A stretch of DNA of 64,000 nt from Hexactinellida sp. DTS-2022. Lineage: Eukaryota; Porifera; Hexactinellida. The DNA is taken from the NCBI GenBank assembly GCA_028753945.1, contig JAPNXP010000018.1, positions 62,001-126,000 on the forward strand, in the 5' to 3' direction. Below, one piece after another: positions 1 through 11,700 of the stretch. Both the position numbers and the translations under genes were made by a program. Each line of letters starts with the position of its first letter. The stretch's first letter is position 1. The notes below the pieces were generated by a model. The model ran no database searches, was not told the DNA's origin, and was given only the letters and a program-made list of their open reading frames with translations.

Positions 1-245
1 TTAACCTTTGTACTAAACCGATATTCCCTTTATCCGTGTTCTTATTAACAGAGTCTACTGTAGTTAATTAATATGTACCTTATTGCATATCCATTAATTC
101 AGTGTATTATACAAGGCATATGTGAATACGCTCCTAATCCTGGTTTGATCTTATCTTCATACTGTATAGGAGAAATTCTAAATACTCTCGGTCTTAAATA
201 AAATATTTCCAAATATCATACTCCGTCTCTTGCTCCTGTATATCC
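1..245. repeat. Two repeat fragments in the intron left of the first visible NUP155 exon
   Basis: Bases 1-62 are the right end of the palindromic MITE family ending in ACTGTA (sequence read ...AACAGAGTCTACTGTA). Bases about 95-245 are a copy of a second interspersed family: a TGTATTATACA start, then AATACGCTCCTAATCCTGG, ending near CCTGTATATCCTCGC. That family recurs near 8.99, 15.6, 31.15, 40.5 and 62.3 kb. No coding signal is seen. Confidence 0.6.
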
Positions 246-285
246 TCGCTAGCAACGAGTGTGTACGAATGGAACGTGTGTGTAG

Positions 286-3200
286 GTGATCCTGTCTGTC
301 TCTCTGTCGGTCCCGAGACGCGGGGTGTTGCGGGAGCACATCCGACACCTGCTCTGTCTGACGACCCCCAGCAGCATAGTGGCCCTGGGGGTCTCCTTCT
401 CGGGAGGGGGCCAGGGGACAGGGGGGGAGCTGGTGCTGCACCCAGAGCCCCTCTTCTGTCTCCCCACGGACGGGGTCTCTCTGACAGTGGTACCGAGGGA
501 CCCCCCAACTCCCTATGAGAGGATATTCCTGGGGGGGAAGGACGGGTGTCTGTACGAGTTCCTGTATAAGGCTAAGGTATGTTGGTGTTGTTGTTGTTGT
601 TGTTGTTGTTTGTAGTTTGTAGTTTGTTTGTTTATATGTAGTTTGTTTGTATGTTTGTTTGATTGTTTGTTTGTTTGTATGTTAGTTAGTTAGTTGTTTA
701 TTTGTGTGTTGTTGTTGTTGTTGTTGTTGTTTGTTTATTCGTTTGTTAGTTAGTTAGTCAGTTAGCTAGTTAGTTTGTTTATGTTTTATCTTTATCTTTA
801 TCGTTGTTGTTATTTGGTTATCATTGTTGTTGTTGTATATTAGGAGGACTGGTTCGGGGGGCGCTGCAAGAAGGTTAACCATAGCTCCTCCCTCCTCTCC
901 TACCTGCTGCCCTCCTTCCTGGCGTTTGGGGACACGGATCCCCTCCGGGAGATTGCTGTGGACTCCAACCGACACCAGCTGTACACCCTGTCTGCAGGTA
1001 GGGAGTTATAGCACCTTAGTGGTATCTGATTAATCACATTACACTGAGATTAGTCTGATTAATATCATTATACACCTTATTACACTCAGGTTAGCAGACT
1101 ACTCCCGTTATAATAATACTTACCCATGCCCTTATATAGCTGGTAGCATAACCCTGTACGACATGGGTCCGGAGGGTGCCGACATGTCCCGTGTGACGTC
1201 ACTTACGCAGGACAGCATATCCCACGTCTGCTGCTCCACTGCTCTCACGGGGGACAGGGGGCTCTTTAGACCCATCGTCTCCATCCACGCCCTCCCCCCA
1301 GCCTCCTCAGCCAACCTGCATCTCCTTGCCCTCACCAAGGCCGGTACGTGTCTATTTATAGCACACTTGTATTTATAGCACACTTGTATATATAGCTATT
1401 GTAGTCTACGTTATAGCCAAGTTATAGTGTATTCCCCTCGTTAGTACGGACACCATGGGAATGCTATTACTACCTTATCCGGAATTCGTATTAACCGGTG
1501 TCGTTGTATTGAAAAGGCTTTGAAGGGGACTGAAATAGTGTTCGTGTTACCGTGTTCCTACTAACGAGGTTCTACTGTAGTTGATTTTAGTCCGCTTATA
1601 TTGATCTACATTTGTTATCGCCTAATACAATTGCTCTATTAGCAAGTTATCTTGATTCACAAGCGAGCATTTAATACTAATTCTGTTCCTATAATAGCAG
1701 TTCGCCTATTAGCAGCAAATTTCGTGCTAAATGCGACTTGCTATTACGCTAACACCACTGTATACCTATATAACTACTCCGCTTATAACGACTCTACTAA
1801 GCCTCCCTTTGACTCGTATAACGGAGTTACTGTGTTACTGTAACGTTACGGTACATGTGTCCCCAGGGGTGCGTCTCTACTTCACGACTACGCCCAATGG
1901 GATCACAGCGCGCCCCTCCCTCCTGGCGCTGGTGCACGTCAGACTGCCCCCCGGCTTCTCCGCCTCCTCCTCCGCCGCCAGGCCCCCCAGGTACCCACCG
2001 GACCCATTGGGCCCTATTGGTATCCATTGGGTACTTATTGGGACCTATAGACACCAATTACAGGCCTATAGCTAGACATTCTGCCATACTGCCTTAGTGA
2101 GGGTAACCTCCCATTAGACAAATAATAACTGTCAGATATTTCGTTTTCAATATATGTCTTTTGTATACCAAGGTTTCATCCAGGCGCGTATTTTGAAAGT
2201 TAGTATTTCAAGGCGCGCGAAAATCGAGAGATGCAAACAAATTGAGCAATTTAAGCATGTTTGTGAGCTCAAACTAAATATATATAACTGCCTTTAGAAA
2301 GCCTGTTCCATACATGGCCGTTTGACAGAATGTCTAATTTGAGTCCCGAGTCCTACAGTCCTCTTGCCCCCCAGGTCCGTTACGGGGTCCCACCTGTCCC
2401 CCTCTGTGTTCCTCATGAGTGTCAATACGGGGGAGGGTGCGGACTCCCTCTGGGTGCTCAGTCGCGACCTGTTCCCCTCCCAGAGCCTCCTCATGGAGAC
2501 TCGACACGTCCTCAGACTCCCCTCCCCGGTATGGGGCATCGGCGAGACCGGGGGCGTGCCCCGCGACTCCGCCGCCAGTCGCCTCCCGGCCTGCTGCACG
2601 CAGCACCTGTATCCCAACCGGGAGATACTCATACTCACCGCAAGCGAGGTAGGTGCTCTTATGCCGGTTATAAGAACATCGTCGGGAACTGCATAATATA
2701 ATGTTCTTTTGACCGGCATAAATAATACGGTAGAATGTTCTTTTTTACAACCGGCATTTATTATGACGACTTTTTTACTGTATTCTGGATTTCAAATAAC
2801 TTTCTGGATACAATTGTCCCAATAACAACAAGGCCCCGGGGCTATTACAGTATGTACGGTTGCTATTGCTGTAGGTGTACAAGCTGTTCGTGCTGCGTCC
2901 GCTTGACCAGCTGAGAGAGCTGCTGTCGCGCCTGCCCCCCGAGAGCGGTCAGGTGGCTTCCTTCTTCCGGCTCCTGGGGGAGGGGCAGGCCCCCGCCATG
3001 AGTCTCCAGCTGGTGTCCGACCCCGACCAAAGGGTCGCCGCCGCGGCCGCACAGGCGTTCTTCAGGTTAGTCATTCCTACAGGTAACCATAGGTGCGCTA
3101 TACTGTCAGTCAGACATCGGTTGAGGTACAGGCGTTTATATAGGATTTATGGGCCGGCACTTTATAATGGAGGTAAAATTTGTACCGGACCCTAAATGTG

Positions 3201-6200
3201 TTAGCCATAATACATGATCGGTATAATTCAAAGATGCGGCACTATTTGATGGAGATACAATTCTTACTGGAACCCGAATAGGGGTTTGTTTATCGAGGAA
3301 CCTATGGGCCATATACCTAGCACCTAATTAAGTGCCAACCCGGCACCTAAATCAAATCACACTGCAAACACCTTGGCTCCTTAGCACCTAGATAGCCCCT
3401 GGTAACCATAGCTAACTATTGTCCCCAGGTATGGAGGAGAGCCCAGGTTCCTGTCCCCCTCCCAGGCGCCCCCCTCCCGACCGGACGCCTCCCCCCAGCC
3501 GCTGTACCTGGGCAAGGCGCTCATCGGTCCGGACGTGCTCTACTCGGACAAGCTGCACGGACTCGGGCTGTTCCTGTCCCGCCTCCTGCGCCCCCTCTGG
3601 AGGACCCCCCTCGTCCAGCGGACCCCTTCTGGCCTACATGAGCCCCTCTTCCAGGAGGTATGTCACTTCTGTTATATGTGCCACCTCTGTTAGCTGTGCC
3701 ACTTGTATCACCCGTGCCACTTGTGCCACTTGCATTAATCAGGTGTGTCTGTAGAGAACTGTTGAGCTCATCAGAGAGAGACTCATACACCTGAGGGACT
3801 TCTTGGATTCCAATCCGTCGCTTAGGAATGTGTCCTCTCCCCTGGAGCCCCTCTCCACCAACACCTCTCTCAACTCGTCTATCTTCAAGAGCTCTCTTTA
3901 TTCGCACCCCGACCCCACCTCTGGTAAGTTACCCCTGTCCCCTGTCCCCTGTCCCCTGTCCCCTGTCCCTTATACTATACCCTATATTTAATACATTAGA
4001 TGTCGGATATAAGCACACCGGTTATAAGAACATATCGGATATAAGAACACTATGTTGGAACACTATGTTGGAAAACGGTTGCCATATACCCTGTATAATT
4101 TATGTCGGTTATAAGCACATTAAGTGCCGTTCCCGACGATGTGCTTATAACCGGCATCCACTGTACTTACTGTCCCCTGTATTACTATGCCTTGTCCCCT
4201 GTCCCCTGTATTACTATGCCCTGTCCCCTGTCCCCTGTATTACTATACCCTGTCCCCTGTCCCCTGTATTACTATGCCTTGTCCCCTGTCCCCTGTATTA
4301 CTATGCCCTGTCCCCCGTCCCCTTATTTACAGTCCCCTGCCCCCTACCCCTAGACCCCTCTCAGAGACAGATGGCAGAGGCCACGCGGTTCGAGTGCCAC
4401 CAGTTCGAGTCCCTCCACCACATAACTGACCTGTCCATAGAACTGCTCTCCCTGCTTATCCTCCTCTCGCAGCACCAGTTGCCCCTCCTCCTAGAGGCCC
4501 TGCCCTCAGAGCAGAGGGGGGACCTCTGTCTCATGACCTACTCCGACCTCCTCCTGGTCCACAGACAGGTCACATCCGCACTCCTGTCCGCCCTCCTGGC
4601 CAGGTCAGTATACTGTCTTAGGCTGTAGTCAAACAGTGTTATACAGCCGTGTAAATAGCTACTAATTATTGTCCATACGCCACGAATTATTGTTACGGTA
4701 TAGGAGAAGATAATTTTAGCGTTTCTCATTAAATATTTTCAAAAGATCCGACTCCAAAAGGAGTGTCTCGCTAGCCTGGATAGTTCCTTTCTACCAACTA
4801 TATCACATTATAATTCCTAGGATTTGCTGTTAAGTTTGAATGATAGCACTCGGTTGTACAAGTTTATAAAGCAGTATGTATTTCTATGTAGGGTAAACTC
4901 GGTTTAAACGTACTTATTCCATTCTCGAAGGGTACGTTATACCCGAGTTATACTGCATATGTATTCGCTTACACTCTAATCGAGTCCTAATACAACATAG
5001 CCCTCACGGTTCCCATTCCGCAGGTACCATGGCGACGAGAGGATGACAGAGGAATTGAGTCAGAGACTGCTCCAGCTGACTCCCTCTCTCTACTCAGCTG
5101 ACGACGCCAAGCGCGCCAAAGCGGAGGAGTGTCTCTCCCTCGCCTCCGACCTCTCTGGGGACCCCGCCCTAAAGGTACCTCTATAGTTCCGGTTATAGTT
5201 TCATAGTGATATATGCCCAAGGGCCTCCGTTCCTATTATACAATACAGTCAACTCCCGTTATAAAGAAGTCGGATATAACGGAGTTCCGCTTATAACGAA
5301 GTCATTTATTCTCCCATAGCCTTCTAAGCTATTGATTTTACTCCGCTTATAACGAACCATTATAGTTTCATTTGTCCCAGGGCTCAGTTCCCATTATAGT
5401 TCCATATTGTCCCAGGGCTCAGTTCCCATTATAGTTCCATATTGTCCCCAGGTCTCAGTTCCCATTATAGTTCCATATTGTCCCCCAGGGCCAGAGGGAG
5501 TCGCTGCTGGCGGAGAGCCTCCAGCTGTTCACGCAGGTGTCGCACCAGGTGTCTCTCGCGGGGGTCTGCAGCAAGTACTACGAGCTGGGGTTCCACAGGG
5601 GCCTGGTGGACCTCTGTCTGTCCGCCGCTCAGAAACTGGACCCCTCCAACCGGGCCAAGAGCTACGTGGACACCGGGAAGCCAGCCAGCGACGTCACGGG
5701 TATGTCTGTCTTAACAAGCTGGTAATATACTGGCTATTCTGTCCCTAGAAAGTATACAGGGTATTTGCAAGATATTTGCTAGCTAATAGGCGAACTTGCT
5801 ACAGTAGATGTCGGATATAAGAACACCGGTTATAAGAACATGTCGGATATAAGAACACCGGTTATAAGAACACCGGTTATAAGAACATGTCGGATATAAG
5901 AACACCGGTTATAAGAACATGTCGGATATAAGAACACCGGTTATAAGAACATTATACTGGGAAACGGTTGCCATATACCCTGTATAATTTATGCTGGTTA
6001 TAAGAACATCGTCGGGAACTGCATATGATGTTCTATAACCGACATAAATTATACAGGGTATATGGCAACCGTTTTCCATTAGAATGTTCTTATAACCGGT
6101 GTTCTTCTAAAACTATATGTATAATTACCCCCCTGCTTACCCTCTGTGTAGGTCTCAGCTGCCTGGAGAAGAGGGACGACTGTTACCAGACGATAGTGGA

Positions 6201-8000
6201 CTACCTGGAGCGGTCCCACGCCCCCTCCCGGGCCGGAGAGCGGGACCTCATGTCCCACGAGGCGCTCCTCTCCCGGGCCCTGGCGGCCCCGGAGGAGCTG
6301 CTGCACCACGCGCTCTACTCGCACCTGATAGAGAGCGGACAGCAGGAACGACTGGTGCAGGTCAACACCGCATATCTGGAGGTGTATCTCCGGGCAGCCG
6401 CCGATACCGCGCCCCCCGGCGACACCTCGCACCTCAACCTCCTCTGGAGGTATGTAGCCACTTGCTATACATAATAGAGTCGTTATAAGCGGAGTAGTTA
6501 TAAGCAGTACAGTGGTGTCCCGTAATTGCAAGTCGCTTTGCACGAAATTTGCTTGCTAATTAATAGGCGAATTTACTATTTGAGGAACAAAATTAACTTT
6601 AATTAAATGTTCGCTTGGTACTCAAAATACTACCTTGCTAATAGAGCAATATTGCTATTGGCGAACACTACTGTAGTCACATACCATACCTGGGGTATCT
6701 ACTATACTATGTAACTTAGGTACTACAAGAACTCGGATAACTTGATGGCAGCTGCGCGGGTGCTGCACACCATGGCCGCCTCTGTCTCCTCTCAGCTGAA
6801 ACTCTCGGAGCGCATAGAGCTGCTCTCCCGCGCGGTCATGTGTGCCACCAGTCAGCCGGTAGGATTCTCCCCCGCCTCACAGCACCAGGAGTTCCTACAG
6901 GAGACACGAGACAAGCTGGAGGTCGCACAGATACAAATGGGTAAATACCCCCCCCCCCTTTATAGCCCCTTTATAGCCCCCCTTACACCCATAATAGCCC
7001 CCTAATACTCTTATGGTCGAAATGTGAAGTTTAATTGAATTTTTGGACAAGTTGGTTTTCATCCAGGAATTTTCTGCGCGTCTACATCAAGTTTGAACTC
7101 GCAGGGATTTTACCACACTCCCTCTATTTCTCAAAACATTGATTAACCCACCCCAAATACATTTCCTAACCACTCCCTAACCCAGGGTTATTTTTGTTGT
7201 TGCAAAATTTACACCAAGATCGGCCTTAAAAAAAATCCTGCCCTAACCGATCAGCTGTCCCTATACTAGCTATGCTATGTCTACCGATCAGCTGTTCCCT
7301 AGGCATACAGACCGCTCTCCTCACACTGGACACCCCCGCCGCCACGGAGTCAGCTGTGCAGCTAGACCTGTCTCTCCTCGACAACACAAAGCTGTACGTG
7401 GAGTACGCTACCCCGTACCGGCTGTCCGAGTGGCGCCTCTCCATCCTGCACAGCTCGGGCCACCAGGACCCGCGGCTCTCCGAGGCCCTGTGGCGGGACA
7501 TTCTTACGGCCCAGTTCCGTGTCCTGGGGGCAGATGGGGACACCATACGCCTACTCCGGAAGCTCAAGGAGCTCACGCTTAAGTACCTACAGTCGGGAGA
7601 TGCGTACTTCCCGCTGGCATTCATTCTGCAGCAGCTTGAGCAACAGGGGTTCCTGCAGGGGTTGGAACTGTCGCACCTCTTTATGTGTCTCTTGGAGGCG
7701 GGGCTGTCCCCTGTGCGGCTCCTCTCGGAGTACCACAGGGCCTACCTTGAGAAGGACCCCTTCTGGCCGGACAGCCAGGCCCCCCTGCACCTCACACAGG
7801 TGTTGCTGGCCCTCTCCTCCTACCTCATGGGGTCCCACAACCTCATGGGCGCCACTGAGAAGAGACAGGTCACGGAGTGGTTGTCAAGCCACATTCCTAT
7901 CTACCTAACGGATCTCCAGGGACTGAATGTGACAGCCCCCTTGGTGCGGGAGTTGATTGGCTCTTTTCGCGAGCTCATCGCCCCCAAACCGGACCCCTAA
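286..8000 (+). CDS. NUP155: Nucleoporin NUP155 (5' part outside window)
   Basis: Scaffold nucleoporin of the inner ring of the nuclear pore. Fourteen exons chain in phase: 286-576, 844-997, 1140-1343, 1867-1990, 2375-2648, 2875-3065, 3429-3657, 3755-3923, 4354-4603, 5024-5174, 5489-5699, 6152-6449, 6720-6940, 7303-8000. Together they give 1,154 residues and a stop; human NUP155 is about 1,390, so roughly the first 200 residues lie to the left. Recognisable family segments are RIFLGGKDGCLYEF and VHVRLPPGFSAS in the beta-propeller and EIVYSGK-like DVLYSDKLHG in the linker. The C-terminal alpha-solenoid carries the LLWR(Y)Y, LY.E(Y)A.P and DPFW motifs. Every junction has GT-AG ends. Introns carry MITEs and minisatellites but exons are clean. 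The TRPT1 start codon follows 149 bp after the stop. Identification is secure; single exon borders could shift by a few bases. Confidence 0.95.
580..840. repeat. TTG / GTTT / TTAG microsatellite in NUP155 intron
   Basis: Simple repeats of TTG, GTTT and GTTA units fill almost the whole intron between two NUP155 exons. The same units recur next to splice sites throughout the window. Confidence 0.9.
1434..1850. repeat. Palindromic MITE plus AT-rich repeat in NUP155 intron
   Basis: Bases 1434-1577 match the CTCGTTAGTACG...CTAACGAGGTTCTACTGTA palindromic family. Bases about 1590-1850 are a second AT-rich repeat marked by CGCCTATTAGCA and TATAACGACTCTACTAAGCC; it recurs near 6.5 and 33.3 kb. Both are non-coding. 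Confidence 0.7.
2165..2280. repeat. Interspersed repeat with GGTTTCATCCAGGCGCG
   Basis: Family marked by TTTCATCCAGGCGCG, a GCGCGCGAAAATCGAGAGATG core and GAGCTCAAACTAAAT. Other copies lie near 7.06 kb (partial), 16.2, 18.7, 30.55 and 63.3 kb. No coding content; probably a small non-autonomous element. Confidence 0.65.
3926..4345. repeat. CCCCTGT minisatellite with embedded TATAAGAACA-type MITE
   Basis: The unit CCCCTGT is repeated at 3926-3967 and about 4170-4335. Between the two blocks (about 4003-4160) lies a palindromic MITE reading GGATATAAGCACACCGGTTA at one end and GTGCTTATAACCGGCATCCACTGTA at the other. All of it lies in a NUP155 intron. Confidence 0.8.
5810..6112. repeat. MITE of the GTCGGATATAAGAACACC family, with internal tandem units
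   Basis: Starts TACAGTAGATGTCGGATATA and ends with the complementary TTATAACCGGTGTTCTT. It contains four to five tandem copies of a CGGATATAAGAACACCGGTTATAAGAACATGT unit next to a unique core (ATACCCTGTATAATTTATG). Related copies occur at 4.0-4.16, 20.92-21.12 and 31.88-32.01 kb, and a partial one near 2.66 kb. Confidence 0.75.
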
Positions 8001-8149
8001 CCCCTGACCCCTGTCCCCTAGGCTCACTTCTTAACAGCTGGTACCACTTGTTAGCTGAGAACTTAGTTATTAGCAGTTATTCTTAACGCACAAATGTTCT
8101 ATTTATAGTCTGTCTACTCTCATTATGTTTGTTCTATAATTAGCTACTA

Positions 8150-8704
8150 ATGGCTACAGGTGGAAAAGACAAGTCCAGATACCCTGTGAGTTGTTGTTGT
8201 TGTTGCTGTTGTTGTTATGTTGTGTTATGTTGTTGTTGTTGTTGCTGTTGCTGTTGTGTTGTTGTGTTGCTGTTGTTGTGTTGTTGTTGTTGTTGTTTTT
8301 GTGTTGCTGTTGTGTTGTTGTTGTGTTGTGTTGTTGTTGTTGTTATTGTTGTTATGACTGTAGGAGAGCGAAGAGGTGAAACTATCGAAAGCTCTGAGTT
8401 CTCTTTTGAGACACAACTTCGAGAAAGAAGGACTGAAAGCTGAACCAGGTAAAATTTTGTTGTTGTTGTTGTTGTTTTGTTTTAGTGATTAGTGTGATAG
8501 TTATTACTTGTATTATTGTTGCTGTTGTTATTGTTTGTATATTATTTACAGTCAACTCTCGTTATAACGAAGTGCTTGGGATAATTACATCCCTTCGTTA
8601 TATCCGGATATTCGTTATAAGCAGATAATAATTAATGCATTTAGTGCTCTGGGGGAAATTTCCATTTCGTTATATCCGACTTGGTTATAACGAGAGTTTA
8701 CTTC

Positions 8705-8738
<34 letters not shown>

Positions 8739-11700
8739 GTGTATTTTATAATTGTTGTTGTTGTTGTTTACTAGGAGGGTACCTGTACCTGGATGACGTA
8801 ATGTCGCTCCCTAAGTTCGGACGTTACTCGCTGGATAAAGTTAAGCTGGTTGTGTCTTCAAACGACAAACAGAGATTCTCAATTATAGCTCATCCCGATT
8901 CGGGGAGACTGCAGATAAGAGCAAACCAGGGACACTCAATCCAAGTAATTAATCATAGTTCCATATACACACGCTATAGTTCCAGTTCTGTTCAGTGTAT
9001 TATACAGCCATTTGTAAATACAAATTTTCAACGCCTAAATCACAAATTAATGTTACTGTGTAGGAGAGGATTCCAAATTTTCGCGCTCCCAAATTCAAAT
9101 TTTCCAAAAATCATGCTCCAAAAGGAGCGTCTCGCGCTCCTGGATATTTCCTTGGTTGTGTTTATCTGTACAGTATAACTCTGCTTTATAAACTTGTTAA
9201 TTAGTACATACTATCACAGGATAACAAAGTTATACTGTACTATTAACTACTAGCGTTCCAATCTCATGTTACCATTGTTATGTGGGGGGGTAGCAACTTG
9301 ATATATGTGGTCTGAATAGTGTATTCACATAGCCTGATATACTATATTTAACTGTAGACTTACACTCTAGTATACTCTGTATATTCTCTCTATTATTAAG
9401 CGTTATTATAGGCAGGCATTAATCTAACAAACCGTGGTAGGGGGTTCTGAAACTTGGCATTTTGAAACTGAAACTAACCTCACAAACTTATTGTATCAAA
9501 TGGGGGCAAATGGAATCGTTACAAATATCAAAAAACTATATATTCCTAGTTTACTGTATGTTGTCAGTTGTCACCATTATTCCTCCTAATAATTATCCCA
9601 TCAACAAGTGTTTATAAAGTGTGTAGTGTGTACAGCATAATGTTCCCACGAATAACATATTTATTCCGAAATATAACTATGTTAGGGGGCAATACTGTTA
9701 GTGCCCATGACTATAGGTACATGCTTGTACTGACACTAACACGTTATAGTTCCGTTACCAGAGTAGCTAGCTAGCAAATGCCGCCCCGAAAGAAGAAGCG
9801 AGAGCAGAAAGAGCGACCTGACGGGTGGCCCCTCAGGTACTACTTCACCCTGGTTACCACTGCGGACACTTGGTATGACTTCAGGGTCTTCAGAAGAATG
9901 AAGGTTTGGAAGCTTAAGATGGTCTTAAAGCTGTTTATAAGAGAGGCAGTCGAGTATCCGCTGGACACCCAGGCACTGGTGTACGGGGGCATTGTGATGG
10001 ATAACGAATCGATGCTAAGAGACTACAGGTAATTAGAGTGTTGTTGTTGTTGTTGTTGTTATTAATGAGGCATTTAGAATATACGATTCTGATTTCAGAT
10101 TTGAATACTACATAGTAAAATTACTCTAGGTGCATGATTCCATTTGTGCCACAATTAGCAAGTGGCAGGGACACTTATGCCACTTCATGGATATCGGATA
10201 TAATCACTAAAATCGCAAAATACTGAAATTTATAACTATTGCAACTTATTCAAGTCTTTCAGAGTAGGTTAAATGAGCTACAGCTAAGCATATTATGTCT
10301 GGAATAAAATTGCTCTTATTCAAATACTTTTGGTCGGTTGGTGTATTGTTGATAAGGTGTTGTTGTTGTTACTGTTTACCTGTATCACAGGGTTACGGAC
10401 GTGGGGTACGCGATGGTGCTGCGCGGCTACGAGCGCGAGTGGCCGGAGGACGCCGAGGAGCTGGAGGAGGGGGAGGTGGACACAAAGGACGTAGAGGGGT
10501 TCCTGCTGACCCACGGACCCACGGATGTGGAGTACCTCGACATGGGACCCGAGCCGGATAAGAACGCACCCATGGAGGTGTCAAAGGAGGTAGTCAAGTA
10601 CTGGATGAAGCAAGGGGGTGAGTAATCTCCCCTGTCCCTGTCCCCTGTCCCCTGTCCCCTGTCCCCTGTCCCCTATCCCCTGTCCCCTGTCCCCTGTCCT
10701 CTGTCCTCTGTCCCCTGTCCCCTATCCCCTGTCCCTGTCCTCTGTCCCCTGTCCCTTGTCCCCTATCCCCTGTCCCTTGACCCTTAGTTGGCATAACTGT
10801 GGCTTATAAGATTCCCATATATTAACTAAATTAAAGCTAAGCCCAGATTTCCTAATGATGATTTATTTCGAGTTGTGACGGAGCAAAAAGAACATATTTT
10901 TAGGCTGAGTTTCTCAGAGCATTTGATTGCTTGATGGAATTAACGTCATAACTTTTCACAGGCGTGAATTTTCTCCATTGCGTCGTTTGGTAGACAACAG
11001 TCCTCGCTTAGTAGTAACAATAATACTGCATTCAAATAGTCGGAAAAAGGGAGTGATGGCTGCATCTGAATAATGTCTGTATAATACACTTTGTCTTTGC
11101 ATTAAATACGCTACCACAGTTCTGCTATTATAACTGTCCCCTGTAGTTAGCATGACTGACAAGAACATAACCATAACGCCCGGGAAGCGCGAGAAAGCTC
11201 GTCTTGACGCCATAACCGCCACGTACCTCCCGGCCCCCACGCGGCCCCCTGGGGAGCGTCTCGAGGTGACTCAGCCCGAGGGATTTGAGTTCCAATACAA
11301 ACAGCCGCTTGAGATGCAGGGAGAGACCGTCCCAGATGACCCGGTCTTAGAGAGCGAGCGCCCGCCCGACTTCGACTACATGGTGGAACAGCTTATGGGC
11401 ACAACCAGCCATGCCTTCATTCGGTCCCGAGTCGAAGATGCGCTCACCGATAGCAACTTTAATATGGAGGAGGCATCCAACAAACTAATAATTATAATGG
11501 GAGAGGAGGTGCTGGCCCCGCCCAAGCGGAAACCGGAAGTGGAACTAACTAAGTACCAGAACAGTGACGTAGAGGGTCTAATGGATGCAGTAGGTGTTAG
11601 CCGAGAGGTTGCTAGGAAGGCGTACCTGGAATGTAACATGGACACGGATAAGGCACACGAGATTCTGCTGGATATGCAAATGGAGAACTTTTGAGTGTTT

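Noticed and set aside
3828-4628. 266-residue open frame with [10 protein letters not shown] repeats
   Set aside because: The repeated part is the CCCCTGT minisatellite; only the 3' part (from 4354) is a NUP155 exon.
8150-8443. Open frame rich in Cys and Val after the TRPT1 start
   Set aside because: Only the first 12 codons are exon; the rest reads through a TTG microsatellite intron.
10594-10794. Minus-strand GDRGQGT repeat protein
   Set aside because: Translation of the CCCCTGT array.
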